The notes beneath the pieces were generated by a model. That model searched no databases, was not told the DNA's origin, and was given only the letters and a program-made list of their open reading frames with translations. Below, piece by piece: positions 18,201 through 27,748 of a stretch of DNA of 64,000 nt. A program made the position numbers and the translations under genes. This stretch comes from G963663615 sp963663615 (GTDB lineage Bacteria; Bacteroidota; Ignavibacteria; Ignavibacteriales; Melioribacteraceae). The DNA lies in the NCBI GenBank assembly GCA_963663615.1, contig OY760517.1, forward strand, positions 806,001-870,000. Direction: 5' to 3'. Within the stretch, counting starts at the first letter, position 1. Each line of letters begins with the position of its first letter.

Positions 18201-18375
18201 AAGATAATACATTATCTCCCTCAAACAGTTTTCCAAAGTTTAATGATTTTGAACTGGTTAATACCTTAACTGCATTTTCTATTTGAGTTTCACTAATCTC
18301 AAATTTTATAGAGTTTTGTGCGAATGCTGAACCAGAAATAAATAAAAATAAGAATAGTAATTTTATATGTTTCAT
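15229..18375 (-). CDS. Large secreted protein with sialidase-like repeats and T9SS sorting domain
   Basis: 1048 residues from the ATG at 18375 (MKHIKLLFLFLFISGSAFAQ, a clear signal peptide, with AAGGA upstream); a start 14 codons earlier lacks these features. The N-terminal ~200 residues look related to the neighbouring 290-residue protein. The middle (about 400-750) shows repeated blade-like blocks such as SYIAVYESKERIWIEQSADGILWSL and PSIANYGNSIIIVYQEEYPNGYKIKMAEYN, as in BNR/sialidase-type beta-propellers. The last ~80 residues are a T9SS type A sorting domain (NYPNPFNPSTTINYQ, GREVTTLVNE, LASGVYLYNIQ). No catalytic residues are recognisable; it is likely surface-exposed or released. Confidence 0.85.
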   Translation of the reverse strand: MKHIKLLFLFLFISGSAFAQNSIKFEISETQIENAVKVLTSSKSLNFGKLFEGDNVLSYSWYINIDDVDVDVKPNNQVELYVHLHGEGEIDVITDMLNSHGSVTADGPLYGSFSLEGDYNDGYKLIFNPSTLYASEWNYDANADDPIINALLTNVLSGVPLMAYEFPNFEVNIGSSFLPGEIATYFSSSSPSLTTDATNITLDFEVKTECLVAVRTNFNSLNNFGRVAQYNEENGLWSFWFNSPHVFGMQQFSERRIAVENNNYTVNNTTVKLFNWDGDNNNIKKELVINVDEDAIHTANYHPAVQLNINALGENNNDVITTEVMHHGEAKQTPYTELGIASPYFTKLYAAEYAEKGDKVYQFIEWEDGSTNNERLAYPTSASSYTVNYKALHNTDNLNDFTCTNQRKIIQLSSNSYIAVYESKERIWIEQSADGILWSLGNNRQPLSESNCKQPSIANYGNSIIIVYQEEYPNGYKIKMAEYNAATKTLGTTHQLFETDYTGNFEFDAQPTIAVVGGQQYLSLWRVEDLGGFNYEPGIYFLRGYRANPFSAIQWYSGGFEKLPNTTANSIYASVVGLEHSSGYYMHIVWQESNTAIKYQQTYCGSISQPLTWNWYSEVSANCGMTRNLKPEMVIMDVDLNPRVVWVGEKDTPYIEDPTKLSTVYATTKQLVLRGLQGTSTKSWNPQSWKFGNYVTEAAIERTADDGYVIGWSQNQDKKFIFNSSWTIRSFGISGTGIELNYAPTIDNVFATTIHSSGQIYTPNELLSSNIIDDLVPKENKMITSTGREGIVSTNEAEIYFTLADILVDGTLLEFVDVDENTPINNCNELNALLETKSFEVNNNTQLQLSLLYSVVNKNSISKSFKKDDFVSFKVELVDVNTNEVLGVYDEIKFTKETGDLEKVSTYSLEMDGIGNRVAKLRLVVDENVDAKFTMSHIFAEESIIGKTTIQNVSYAGKLEVTEYGLAQNYPNPFNPSTTINYQIPEAGIVTIKIFDILGREVTTLVNEQKAQGVYTVNFNAASLASGVYLYNIQVNDFSATRKMILMK

Positions 18376-18576
18376 TAAATTTTCCTTCTTTAATACAAAA
18401 ATGTTTCTTCGGAACAAAGAATTATCAACTACCAGAAAGTTACCAGGTAATTGTCATTCTTTCTTAATTATTCAGCTTTATTGTAAGATGCTTCCTTTTG
18501 TCAAGTTCATCCTACGTTCAGTTGTAGTGAAAAGAGAAAAAGATATTCTCATCTAACCAATCATTTTAAATTATGA

Positions 18577-19449
18577 TCAATTAAATCTGTTCACTATTCC
18601 CATCCATCCCCCTGCACTTCCACTTAAAACAAAGTATCTCTCAGTTTCTAAATGTTCCACATAAACTGTAAGGTAAAACGGTTGATTTGCAAAGGTTGTA
18701 AAAATTGGATCCATCTGCCCCACATTTAAATCATGAGGAGTTTCGTCTGAAAATAGTTCTTGAACAATAGAATTATAAATCTTCAATTTTAATATTCTAA
18801 CATCACAATTAGTTGTTATTTGAAAGGTTCTATCATTAGTTATATAGCAACTAATCTCTGGAATATCTGTCTCAAAATATAGGTTAAGCTTTAATTCAAG
18901 ACAGTTTGCATCGGTTAATTGTTCTGCAAGTTCAATATTTGTTAGTTCTCCTGAAATACTTGACATGTAGTCATCATTAATTTCTTCTAGTAGTTTTTCC
19001 GGATAGACCCAGGGTTGTAAATCATTATAGTAGTTTACTATTATGCTTTCTAGGATATCTGGTATATCATTATTACCAACTATGTGTGAACTGAAATTTT
19101 TTAACTCAGCGATTACAGTTAAAAGATCAATAGAAGTTGCTGGAACCTCTACTTCAGGTGTAACAGAAAAATCAGGACTAATTATACCTCCTAATTCTGC
19201 AGTAAAAGTTAATTTTATTTTCAATAATTCATTTTCAAAAATAAATTCTGGAACATGGAGTTGTATTTTATAATTCATTCCGGCAACTGTTCCTTCGTAA
19301 GGATTAAAATATGGAGAACTTCTTGCAAAAATATTTACGGCTTTATTGAGTGCCCCGGCATCAAGTTTTACGGAAAATCCTGTTGTTACTTGTGTGCTTG
19401 CAAAAATGCAAGATGTGAAAACAAAAAAAAGGATTATTTTTTTTAACAT
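18577..19449 (-). CDS. Secreted protein of unknown function, similar to the N-terminus of its neighbour
   Basis: 290 residues with a signal peptide (MLKKIILFFVFTSCIFAS). The start of the mature part (TGFSVKLDAGALNKAVNIFAR, then YKIQLHVPEFIFENELLKIKLTFTAELGGI) parallels the N-terminus of the downstream 1048-residue protein in pattern: amphipathic strands with an early helix. No T9SS sorting domain is present. Both are on the minus strand, separated by 201 bases. I do not recognise the family; a lipid-binding TULIP-like fold is a guess only. Confidence 0.7.
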   Translation of the reverse strand: MLKKIILFFVFTSCIFASTQVTTGFSVKLDAGALNKAVNIFARSSPYFNPYEGTVAGMNYKIQLHVPEFIFENELLKIKLTFTAELGGIISPDFSVTPEVEVPATSIDLLTVIAELKNFSSHIVGNNDIPDILESIIVNYYNDLQPWVYPEKLLEEINDDYMSSISGELTNIELAEQLTDANCLELKLNLYFETDIPEISCYITNDRTFQITTNCDVRILKLKIYNSIVQELFSDETPHDLNVGQMDPIFTTFANQPFYLTVYVEHLETERYFVLSGSAGGWMGIVNRFN

Positions 19450-20217
19450 TAAATACCTCGATATTAAATTAAACTATAAAATCATTAATTATTTCTTAAA
19501 GTACCTTCTGATAGTTTAGAACCTCCTTTTGTACTACCAGTTAAATTGCTGATGATTCTATTGAACTCCAATTAAAATATAAATGTCAAGTCCTACAAAA
19601 CAAGATAAATAGACCCAAAAATCCACGAAGGATAGCAGCAGGTAAAACAACAATATGGTAAATATGGTGCATGTATCTTCAAGAGTTGTTTTATTCCTAG
19701 ATCAGATTAAATAGATCGTGACAATTGAAAACGCACGTTTCTTCCAACTGGACCTGTTTATTTTGCTTTCTTTTTTTTCATTTCTAACCCTTTTATACCC
19801 AAATTATAATTCTAAAATATGAAAAGTAAAGAATTAAAGTCAAAACAATTTGAAGTCTAAATGAAGGGGGCGGATTTTAACACTCTTGTTATAAATACTG
19901 TTGATATGTCAAAAGTCATGCATGGTTTTATGTTGATTTGCTTACAATATATATGTTTAATATTCTATTTATCTAATTAAAATATTAGTTTGTTGCCGAT
20001 GAGGATAGAGATGATTGAGGTGTGTTTGACTGAATCCATTATGTGATTCTTCAAAGTTTGTGAAACATAAAACATGAGGATTAGTTTTCAAAAGAGAAGC
20101 AATAGAGAGCATTATCCTGCCAGTGAGTTCATTCATTGAGGTAGGTAGGAGCATAGCCGGTGATATTTATCGCTATGCTGTTAAGCAGGTTATGAAAAAT
20201 ACTCCGGATTCCTTAAC
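19450..20217. other. Long intergenic region without a supported gene
   Basis: About 770 AT-rich bases between two minus-strand genes. The frame at 19969-20154 (minus) has unusual composition and no family signature. No RNA gene, repeat or terminator with a good stem was seen. It presumably holds the promoter of the gene that starts at 19449; decayed coding sequence is possible but not shown. Confidence 0.6.
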
Positions 20218-20709
20218 CTAAACAGCAAAACGCATAATCAGAAACAGTCCAACCAAAGAAAGACCGATGGATAACTTTACTGCAAGTCCGGTAATAAAAC
20301 CAATCCATGCACCAAATCCTGCAACAGAAGCTTCATTTATATCCCGTTTTACAGATAGTTGCCCTGCCATTGCCCCAATAAACGGACCAACAATAATGCC
20401 TACAAAACCGAAAAATATACCTACAACGCTACCAATCAGTGCTCCGAGAACTGCACGTTTATGAGCCCCAAACTTTTTGGCACCAAAAGCACCGGCAATA
20501 AAATCGAGTACATGGGCAATTACTGTTAATAAAAACATAGCAGTAATTGTATAACCTCCTACGTAGGTAAATTTTTCAGCCCAGGCAATGAGTAAAAGTC
20601 CAATAAATAGAGTTACAGGGGAGGGTATTAGAGGGTAAAGGAGTCCGGCTAACCCAAGAATGCTGAAAAGAATACCACTACATAGAAGAATAACTGAAAA
20701 AGTATCCAT
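20218..20709 (-). CDS. DUF456 membrane protein
   Basis: 163 residues, nearly all hydrophobic, with about four to five membrane helices and glycine-rich segments (GAKKFGAHKRAVLGALIGSVVGIFFGFVGIIVGPFIGAMAGQL), typical of DUF456 proteins. Function is not known. It ends the minus-strand pair with the MATE gene upstream (34-base gap), so the two may be co-transcribed. Confidence 0.8.
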   Translation of the reverse strand: MDTFSVILLCSGILFSILGLAGLLYPLIPSPVTLFIGLLLIAWAEKFTYVGGYTITAMFLLTVIAHVLDFIAGAFGAKKFGAHKRAVLGALIGSVVGIFFGFVGIIVGPFIGAMAGQLSVKRDINEASVAGFGAWIGFITGLAVKLSIGLSLVGLFLIMRFAV

Positions 20710-20743
20710 TAAACAAACCTTTCAATTTTCATTTTATGACGGA

Positions 20744-22084
20744 TTAACTGTAAAGTTGTTTTACTTTTAGTCTGAATCTGAACACAAAAAAGATGGCAGT
20801 AATTGTTAGCCCGGAGAGAAAGCCTATCCAAACCCCAACAACACCAAAGTTAAATATAAACCCGAGAATGTAGCCAACACCTATACCAACCACCCAGTAG
20901 GAAAACAGACTAAAATACATTGGTATTTTTACATCTGTTATACCTCTTAAGGAGCCCATTCCAATAGCCTGGTTGCCATCGGAGAGCTGAAAAAAGGCAG
21001 CAACAACAATTAGTACGGAAGCTATTTTTACCACATCGGGTTCACTATTATAAATGTATGGTAAATAATTCCTGAAGATTATAAACAGTGCACCGAAAAC
21101 AATCATTAACATTGAGGTTAATTGAAAAGCAGAATAACCTGCACGTTCTGCTTCGCGGTAGTTGCCCGCACCATAATAACTGCCAACTCTTATAGAGGCT
21201 GCTATGGAAATACCCAGTATGGTCATGTAAGTAATTGAAGCCAGATTAAGTGAAATTTGATGTGCCGCAAGTTCGTTTTTGCCCAACCACCCAATCATAA
21301 TGGCACCAAAAGCAAATGAACTAACCTCGAAAAAATATTGCAATCCGCTTGGAATACCAAGATTTAGATACTTTTTAATAACGATAAAGTTTATATTCCT
21401 GAACTTAAGCGAGGGATCATATTTTTTAAGCGATGAGTTGTAAATAACATAAAGAAACAAAACAACTGCCAGAAATGTACGGGTAGTAAGCGTTGCATAA
21501 CCGGCTCCATCTAACTCAAGCCTTGGGAAACCAAACTTGCCGTATATTAAAACATAGTTGCCAAAAAAATTAAAGATATTTGCAACCAGTATAATATACA
21601 TTGCCGGACGTGTGATTGAGATACCTTCAAGAAACTGTTTGTATGTTGCGAAGATAATAAACGGAAAAACAGCAAAGCTTAAGATAATCAGATATGATTT
21701 TGATAGCTCAACAACCTCCGGCGGCTGATTCATATCTACAATAAAATAGGCAAGTACAAACAGAACTGCAAATATTATTAAAGCAACCAGTAAGTTAACT
21801 AAAAGTGACTGACGCAGAATAATGCCGCATTCCTCATCATTTTTAGCACCTTTGGCAATTGCAACAAGCGGAGTAATTGCCGAGCTTAATCCAATGCCTA
21901 AAATAAGCACAAGAAAATAGATACCGTTAACCAGCGAAGAAGCAGCCAGATGTGCCGATCCAACGTGCCCAATCATAATACTATCAGTAACACCAAAAGC
22001 TACTTGTCCCAACTGACCAATAGCTACCGGCAGGGCAAGCTTAAAAGTATCCCTAAAATGTTGTTTTAATGAAATTGTTTCCAT
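20744..22084 (-). CDS. MATE family multidrug/Na+ efflux transporter
   Basis: 446 residues with about 12 membrane helices. MATE features: the N-terminal ALPVAIGQLGQVAFGVTDSIMIGHVGSAHLAASSL and its pseudo-repeat in the second half (GIPSGLQYFFEVSSFAFGAIMIGWLGKNELAAHQISLNLASI). Such transporters export cationic compounds in exchange for Na+ or H+. The drug or metabolite carried cannot be told. Confidence 0.93.
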   Translation of the reverse strand: METISLKQHFRDTFKLALPVAIGQLGQVAFGVTDSIMIGHVGSAHLAASSLVNGIYFLVLILGIGLSSAITPLVAIAKGAKNDEECGIILRQSLLVNLLVALIIFAVLFVLAYFIVDMNQPPEVVELSKSYLIILSFAVFPFIIFATYKQFLEGISITRPAMYIILVANIFNFFGNYVLIYGKFGFPRLELDGAGYATLTTRTFLAVVLFLYVIYNSSLKKYDPSLKFRNINFIVIKKYLNLGIPSGLQYFFEVSSFAFGAIMIGWLGKNELAAHQISLNLASITYMTILGISIAASIRVGSYYGAGNYREAERAGYSAFQLTSMLMIVFGALFIIFRNYLPYIYNSEPDVVKIASVLIVVAAFFQLSDGNQAIGMGSLRGITDVKIPMYFSLFSYWVVGIGVGYILGFIFNFGVVGVWIGFLSGLTITAIFFVFRFRLKVKQLYS

Positions 22085-22159
22085 TTGCCAAAACTATTTA
22101 AAAGTGACAAGAAAGTTAAGGCAATAAAAAGCGAAAAGGAAGAGGAAAGAAAAATTTAA

Positions 22160-22525
22160 TTATAAAATGTTAAGAGTTTCATCTGCTTTTAGGCTAGTAT
22201 AAACCAGCACGATGGAAATAACTGCAAATAGTAAGCCGTAATAGCCCATTGAAGTGAAGTTATATCCAGATACAAAAGCAATAAAATCGCTAAAACTTAG
22301 TACGGCAACAACAATTCCGCTAAGAAGCGAAACAGCAAAACCTAGCTCGAAAGTGTAGGAAACCATTACTAAACTAACTATTAGTAGTGCGAGGATAAGA
22401 CCAAGAACTCTAACCAATTCGGATTCAAATCCATACTCTGGGAAAATTAGTGATAGCAAAATTCCCGATATGTTTAATACACCAAGAACACACAAAATCA
22501 AAATAGTATATTTCTTGTAGCACAT
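22160..22525 (-). CDS. Small four-helix membrane protein, unknown
   Basis: 121 residues with four predicted membrane helices (about 8-28, 38-58, 63-85, 95-113) and a short charged tail. I do not recognise a family. It lies 75 bases upstream of the MATE gene on the same strand. The composition is like a real membrane protein and the frame is clean. Confidence 0.6.
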   Translation of the reverse strand: MCYKKYTILILCVLGVLNISGILLSLIFPEYGFESELVRVLGLILALLIVSLVMVSYTFELGFAVSLLSGIVVAVLSFSDFIAFVSGYNFTSMGYYGLLFAVISIVLVYTSLKADETLNIL

Positions 22526-22700
22526 ATTATCTCCAGATGCAATGTATATATCAAAATCAACAATTCCCGTAAATAGTTCCTGTATTATAATAAATTACTG
22601 TTAAATGAAATATGATCTAAATCAAATGTTTAAATGGAGAGGAGAAATTTATATATTTATATGTTTGTGTAAAAAAAGCAATGAAAGTAACAGGTAAAAG

Positions 22701-24755
22701 ATGAAAAAATTAGTATATGTGGTTTTGGCAGCAGTTATATTAATAATGAGTGGTTGTGGCTTCTTTATGGGAAATAACTGGGCAATAAAGTCACCTGATG
22801 GTAATATAGAAGTTGAATTCAGTTTAAACAAGGATAACCAGCCTGTCTATGATGTAACTTATAAGGGTAAGCAAGTTATTGGTGATTCAAAACTGGGAAT
22901 TGAATTTATACAAGGTGAACCTCTTGCAAAAAATTTTAAAACAATTGATGTTCAGCGTAAAAATCATAATGAAAAATGGGAAATGCAATGGGGTGAACAA
23001 CATTATGTAGTTAATAATTATAACGAACTAAAAGTTGAGTTTTGCCAAGAAAACAAAATAAAAAGAAAAGTATCGGTTGAATTTAGAGTTTTTAACGACG
23101 GTTTAGGTTTTCGCTATTTATTTCCTGAACAACAAAACTGGGATACGGCATATATTAAAGATGAGCATACAGAATTTAAATTAACCGAAGATAATAATAC
23201 CTGGTGGATTCCCGGACATTGGGATAGTTACGAACAGTTATACAGTAATACTAAGTTCTCCAAAATAGATGTATCGAAATTTGTACAGGATAAGCATGAT
23301 AGTATCAGTATTCCTGTTAATGCTGTAAATACTCCTGTTACAATGAAAACGAAGGATGGCGTTTATCTAAGTTTTCATGAAGCTAATCTAACTAATTACT
23401 CCGGTATGACCCTGGCAGTAGATAAAAAAAACATGAAGTTTGTTAGTAATCTTGTAGGTGGCAAATATGACTATAAAGTGAAGAGGGCTTTACCATTTAA
23501 TACTCCCTGGCGTACAATTCAGATTGCTAACAGAGCGGGTGCTCTTATTGAATCAAAGCTTATTGTAAACCTTAATGAGCCGAATAAACTTGGCGATGTT
23601 TCCTGGTTTAAGCCTACCAAATACATGGGTATATGGTGGGAGATGCACCTTGGTAAAAGTGCCTGGGATCTAAAAAGCGGCAAACATGGTGCAACTACAA
23701 AAAATGCCAAGAGTTTTATCGATTTCGCCTCGGAACATGGTATTGGTGCTTTACTGGTTGAAGGCTGGAATATTGGTTGGGAAACATGGAGCGGATTTGA
23801 TTTTGTTACTCCTTACCCCGATTACGATCTTGAAGAGGTTGTTGAATATGGTAAACGAAAGGGGGTTGATATTATAATGCACCACGAAACCGGGGCAAAT
23901 GTATTAAACTACGAAAACCACCTAGATACTGCTTATGCACTTTGTGAAAAACTTGGAATCCATACTGTTAAATCGGGTTATGTTGGTAAAATTGTACCGG
24001 AAGGTGAATTTCATCATGGGCAATATATGGTTAATCACTATCGTAAGGTGTTGGAAACTGCTGCAAAACACAAGGTTGCTGTTAATGCCCATGAACCAAT
24101 TAAAGCAACAGGCATAAGAAGGACTTACCCAAATGCTATTGCCCGCGAAGGTTTGGTAGGTCAGGAATATAATGCATGGGGCAGAGTTTGCAATCCGGTT
24201 GACCATTTAACTATTATACCTTTTACAAGAATGCTTGCTGGTCCTGTTGATTATACTCCTGGTGTATTTGATATAAAATTTGACAAATATAAAGACAAGA
24301 ATCAGGTTAATACTACTCTTGCTCATCAGTTGGCATTGTATGTGGTAATTTATAGTCCGGTACAAATGGCTTGCGATTTGGTTGAAAATTATGAAGGACA
24401 ATCAGCATTTCAGTTTATTACGGATGTAGCTGTAAATTGGGATACAACACTGGTTCTGGATAGTGAAATTGGTGATTTTGTTACTACTGTAAGAAAAGAG
24501 CGTGATGGTGACAGATGGTTCCTTGGTGCAATTACTGATGAAAACAGCCGCACTATAAAAGTTGATTTGGACTTTTTGGATGATGACAAAACTTACAAGG
24601 CTAATTTGTATCTGGATGGTGAAAATGCACATTGGGATAAAAACCCTCTTGATATTGATATTACTTCAAAAGAACTTACTTCTGGTGATACACTTAAATT
24701 ATACCTTGCCGAAGGTGGTGGGGCAGCAATTTCTTTCGTGCCATTAAACAAGTAG
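22701..24755 (+). CDS. GH97 alpha-glycosidase lipoprotein (SusB-like, inverting type)
   Basis: 684 residues with a lipobox (MSGC, Cys19). The N-terminal SPDGNIEVEFSLNKDNQPVYDVTYKGKQVI begins the GH97 beta-sandwich, followed by a TIM barrel and a C-terminal beta domain. Acidic residues E396 (HHET), E465 (NAHEPIK), E483 and E489 (AREGLVGQEY) have spacings 69, 18 and 6, equal to the spacing of E439, E508, E526 and E532 in Bacteroides SusB as I recall it, so this is the inverting, calcium-dependent alpha-glucosidase type and not the retaining alpha-galactosidase type. It probably trims alpha-glucans at the cell surface or in the periplasm. No SusC/SusD pair is nearby. Confidence 0.93.
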   Translation: MKKLVYVVLAAVILIMSGCGFFMGNNWAIKSPDGNIEVEFSLNKDNQPVYDVTYKGKQVIGDSKLGIEFIQGEPLAKNFKTIDVQRKNHNEKWEMQWGEQHYVVNNYNELKVEFCQENKIKRKVSVEFRVFNDGLGFRYLFPEQQNWDTAYIKDEHTEFKLTEDNNTWWIPGHWDSYEQLYSNTKFSKIDVSKFVQDKHDSISIPVNAVNTPVTMKTKDGVYLSFHEANLTNYSGMTLAVDKKNMKFVSNLVGGKYDYKVKRALPFNTPWRTIQIANRAGALIESKLIVNLNEPNKLGDVSWFKPTKYMGIWWEMHLGKSAWDLKSGKHGATTKNAKSFIDFASEHGIGALLVEGWNIGWETWSGFDFVTPYPDYDLEEVVEYGKRKGVDIIMHHETGANVLNYENHLDTAYALCEKLGIHTVKSGYVGKIVPEGEFHHGQYMVNHYRKVLETAAKHKVAVNAHEPIKATGIRRTYPNAIAREGLVGQEYNAWGRVCNPVDHLTIIPFTRMLAGPVDYTPGVFDIKFDKYKDKNQVNTTLAHQLALYVVIYSPVQMACDLVENYEGQSAFQFITDVAVNWDTTLVLDSEIGDFVTTVRKERDGDRWFLGAITDENSRTIKVDLDFLDDDKTYKANLYLDGENAHWDKNPLDIDITSKELTSGDTLKLYLAEGGGAAISFVPLNK

Positions 24756-24772
24756 TTTATACGTTAAAATTT

Positions 24773-24808
24773 TCCCGCTCGAATTCTTTTTTGGCGGGAT
24801 TTTGTTTT
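24773..24808 (+). terminator. Rho-independent terminator after the GH97 gene
   Basis: TCCCGC (24773-24778) pairs with GCGGGA (24794-24799) around a 15-base loop and is followed by TTTTGTTTTT. Confidence 0.75.
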
Positions 24809-24825
24809 TAAAGCCAGGGTTAAAT

Positions 24826-25395
24826 ATGAAAAACATCCCTTTAATTTATGCTGAAACAGACAGGTTGCTTTTAAGGCAATTAACTCTTTCCGATGTAAAA
24901 GATTTTTTAGAGTACAGGAGTGATGAGGCTGTTGCTAAATATCAGGGGTGGGATATAATATCCGATGAGAAAGAGGCTTATGATTATCTTGAAGCTTATT
25001 CGAAAAATAAACCCGGGGTTATGGGCGAGTGGGCTACTATTGGAATTGAGCTTAAAAGCGATAATAAACTTATTGGAGACCTTGGTATTAAAACACATCA
25101 GTTTAGCACTGAGCATGGAGAAATTGGTTTTACAATTGCACGCAATTTTTGGCAGAAAGGGTATGGTAAGGAAGCTGTTACTGCATTAATAAACTATGCT
25201 TTTACCGAGCTTAAAATGCACAGAATAACAGGTGTTTCCAATGTTGCAAATGTTGCCTCTCAAAAGTTAATGGAAGCTATTGGTATGAGGCGAGAGGGTC
25301 ATTTTACCAAAAATATATGGTTCAAAGGCGACTGGAAGGATGAATATCTGTATGCCATTCTTGAAGAAGAGTGGGGCAAATTTAAAGGTGAATAA
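24826..25395 (+). CDS. GNAT acetyltransferase, RimJ/RimL type
   Basis: About 189 residues from the ATG at 24826; an upstream TTG at 24802 lies in the terminator region and is unlikely. AETDRLLLRQLTLSDVKDFLEYRSDE at the N-terminus and GEIGFTIARNFWQKGYGKEAVTALINYAFTELKMHRITGVSNVANVASQKLMEAIGMRREGHF are typical of the Acetyltransf_3 group, including the acetyl-CoA-binding turn QKGYGKEA. The substrate is unknown; protein N-terminal or small-molecule acetylation is possible. Confidence 0.88.
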   Translation: MKNIPLIYAETDRLLLRQLTLSDVKDFLEYRSDEAVAKYQGWDIISDEKEAYDYLEAYSKNKPGVMGEWATIGIELKSDNKLIGDLGIKTHQFSTEHGEIGFTIARNFWQKGYGKEAVTALINYAFTELKMHRITGVSNVANVASQKLMEAIGMRREGHFTKNIWFKGDWKDEYLYAILEEEWGKFKGE

Positions 25396-25481
25396 TTTTT
25401 AACATACCATAGTTTTTCTCTTTAATGAAGTTTGACTAACCTTTAGGTTTAAGTTGGTTTTATTAATTTTAGGGAAAATAA

Positions 25482-27680
25482 ATGAAGGGTTATTTATTGC
25501 TGTTTCTTATTGCAGTTTCTACACAGTTATATTCAAATAATAACAGGTTAGTTCTATCCACCAATCCGTCAAATAATTCAAAAGCTAATTCTTCGGAAAA
25601 CCTGAGGGATATTCCACGGATGATAAATGGTGTTTCTGTACCAACCGATTTTCCTGAATGGAATGTTTCGATAAATAATGATGGAGTTGCAGCTGGTAAA
25701 ATATTTGTTTCAAATATATCAACCGGTGGAAAGTATATTGCAATTCTGGAGCATGATGGCACACCTTATTTCTATAAAAAGCTGAATAATTATTCAAGAG
25801 ATTTTAAGGTTCAGAAGAATAATGTTATCAGTATGTGGGATGATATTGATTATCACAAATGGATTTTACTTGATAACGAACTTGAACCAATCGATACAAT
25901 AACTATGGCAAATAATGTAGCTACTGATTACCATGATTTTATAGTTACTGAAAATAATCATTATCTGCTACAGGGGCATATATTTACTCCATTCGACATG
26001 AGTACAGTTGTTGCCGGTGGAAACCCTGACGCACTAGTAAGAGAGGATGTTATACAGGAGTTGGACGAGAACAAAAATTTGATTTTTCAATGGAGTACAC
26101 AGAACGTATTTAACTATTTGGATGCAGTTAATACAAATCTTTTAGCGAGCCTAATTGACTATACACATTTAAATACCATTGCTCTCGATTTTGATGGTAA
26201 TATTTTGCTTTCATTCAGGCATCAGAACCAGATATTGAAAATTGACAGAACCTCAGGTGAGATTATTTGGCGATTAGGTGGTGCAGGGAACCAGTTTGAA
26301 TGGATTAATGAAAATAACCCTTTTACTTGTCAGCATGATATCAGAGCGGTTCCTGATAAACCCGGTTTCTATACTTTGTTCGATAATGGTAATTTTAGTA
26401 ATCCACAAATTTCAAGAGTAGTTGAGTACAAATTGGATACTGCAAATATGACTGCTGAAAAAGTATGGGAGTTTTACCATGAGCAGAATTATTTTTCTGA
26501 ACGAATGGGTAATGCTCAGCTGCTTGAAAATGGCAACATGTTTATTAACTATGCAATAACTGAACTACCCAAAGCCTGCGAAGTTACTCCTGATGGTGAA
26601 GTGGTTTATGAAGCCGATTTTAATGTGGATACAGAGTGTTACAGAACTTTCAAGTTTAAGTGGGAAAATGTTTCTTCAAAACCGTATTTATTACACGAGG
26701 TGTTTGCTGATAATTTTGTGTTGTTATTTAACAAATTTGGTGACCAGAGTGTAGATAAATATATCGTATATCAAGGGTTTAATGCTAATAGCCTTTCTCC
26801 GGTTGATACTGTTGAATTACCATACTGGGAGAATAACACAATTTTGGAAGGTGAATATTATTTTGGTGTTACGGCTTTAAGTGGTGATGGTAATGAAAGT
26901 GATATGTCGAATATAGAATTTATTAAACTGGATTTCGTTGGAATCGGAGAAAATATTGTAAAAAATGGCACATTTGAAGATAGTCTTGATAACTGGTATT
27001 CGGAAATATCCAGTCCGGCTAATGGTGAGGAGTTTGTTAATGAGGAAGGTATTTTTGTTTACAACATTTCAAATGCAGGAACTGAAAACCAGGATATTCA
27101 ACTTTTCCAGACTAATATTAGTTTGCTAAACGGATGGGCATACAAATTAGAATTTGATGCCTGGGCAGATGCAACCAGAAGTATGGGAATTGCTGTTGAG
27201 TCTGAAGCACATCCTCATATAAATTATAGCAAAACCTCCGAGATAGCAATCAGGAATTACCCAAAACATTATGAATATGATTTTGTAATGAATGAAGAAT
27301 CGGATAACAATTCCAGATTAGCATTTAAGGTGGGAAAAGATTTAAACAACGTATATCTGGATAATATTAAATTAACGGTAACAGGCAGTACAAGTGTTGA
27401 GCAAAATGAAGAACAGCCTGAAGATTTTGCGGTATTTCAAAATTATCCAAATCCGTTCAATCCATCTACAAAAGTAAGTTTTGTGTTGGGCAAATCGAAT
27501 GTTGTAAACCTTAATGTTTATTCAATAACCGGTGAATTGGTAATGAGTAAATCGGAATATTTTAAGGCAGGTACAAACTCGTTTAAGGTTAATTTATCCG
27601 ATGCAACAAGCGGAGTTTACATTTACCAGCTTGGGTATGGTGATAAATTGTATTCCGGCAAGATGCTTTTGCTTAAATAG
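25482..27680 (+). CDS. Secreted arylsulfotransferase-like protein with T9SS sorting domain
   Basis: 732 residues with a signal peptide (MKGYLLLFLIAVSTQLYS). Residues about 60-400 form an arylsulfotransferase-type six-bladed propeller, with DYTHLNTIALDFDGNILLSFRHQNQILKIDRTSGEIIWRLGG and then TCQHDIRAVPDKPGFYTLFDNGN, in which His285 is at the place of the active-site His of ASST enzymes. About 480-640 looks like a carbohydrate-binding-type beta-sandwich (NGTFEDSLDNWYSE). The C-terminus (NYPNPFNPSTKVSF ... SGVYIYQLGYG) is a T9SS sorting domain. The substrate is unknown and the sulfotransferase role is inferred. Confidence 0.83.
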   Translation: MKGYLLLFLIAVSTQLYSNNNRLVLSTNPSNNSKANSSENLRDIPRMINGVSVPTDFPEWNVSINNDGVAAGKIFVSNISTGGKYIAILEHDGTPYFYKKLNNYSRDFKVQKNNVISMWDDIDYHKWILLDNELEPIDTITMANNVATDYHDFIVTENNHYLLQGHIFTPFDMSTVVAGGNPDALVREDVIQELDENKNLIFQWSTQNVFNYLDAVNTNLLASLIDYTHLNTIALDFDGNILLSFRHQNQILKIDRTSGEIIWRLGGAGNQFEWINENNPFTCQHDIRAVPDKPGFYTLFDNGNFSNPQISRVVEYKLDTANMTAEKVWEFYHEQNYFSERMGNAQLLENGNMFINYAITELPKACEVTPDGEVVYEADFNVDTECYRTFKFKWENVSSKPYLLHEVFADNFVLLFNKFGDQSVDKYIVYQGFNANSLSPVDTVELPYWENNTILEGEYYFGVTALSGDGNESDMSNIEFIKLDFVGIGENIVKNGTFEDSLDNWYSEISSPANGEEFVNEEGIFVYNISNAGTENQDIQLFQTNISLLNGWAYKLEFDAWADATRSMGIAVESEAHPHINYSKTSEIAIRNYPKHYEYDFVMNEESDNNSRLAFKVGKDLNNVYLDNIKLTVTGSTSVEQNEEQPEDFAVFQNYPNPFNPSTKVSFVLGKSNVVNLNVYSITGELVMSKSEYFKAGTNSFKVNLSDATSGVYIYQLGYGDKLYSGKMLLLK

Positions 27681-27748
27681 TTTGTAATATTTGGTGGAAT
27701 TGTATTATTTTCATTCGGAATGATTTTATACAAAACCTGAGAGTTGAA

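Noticed and set aside
19969..20154. A 61-codon minus-strand frame in the long intergenic gap
   Set aside because: No ribosome-binding site, no recognisable motif and unusual composition.
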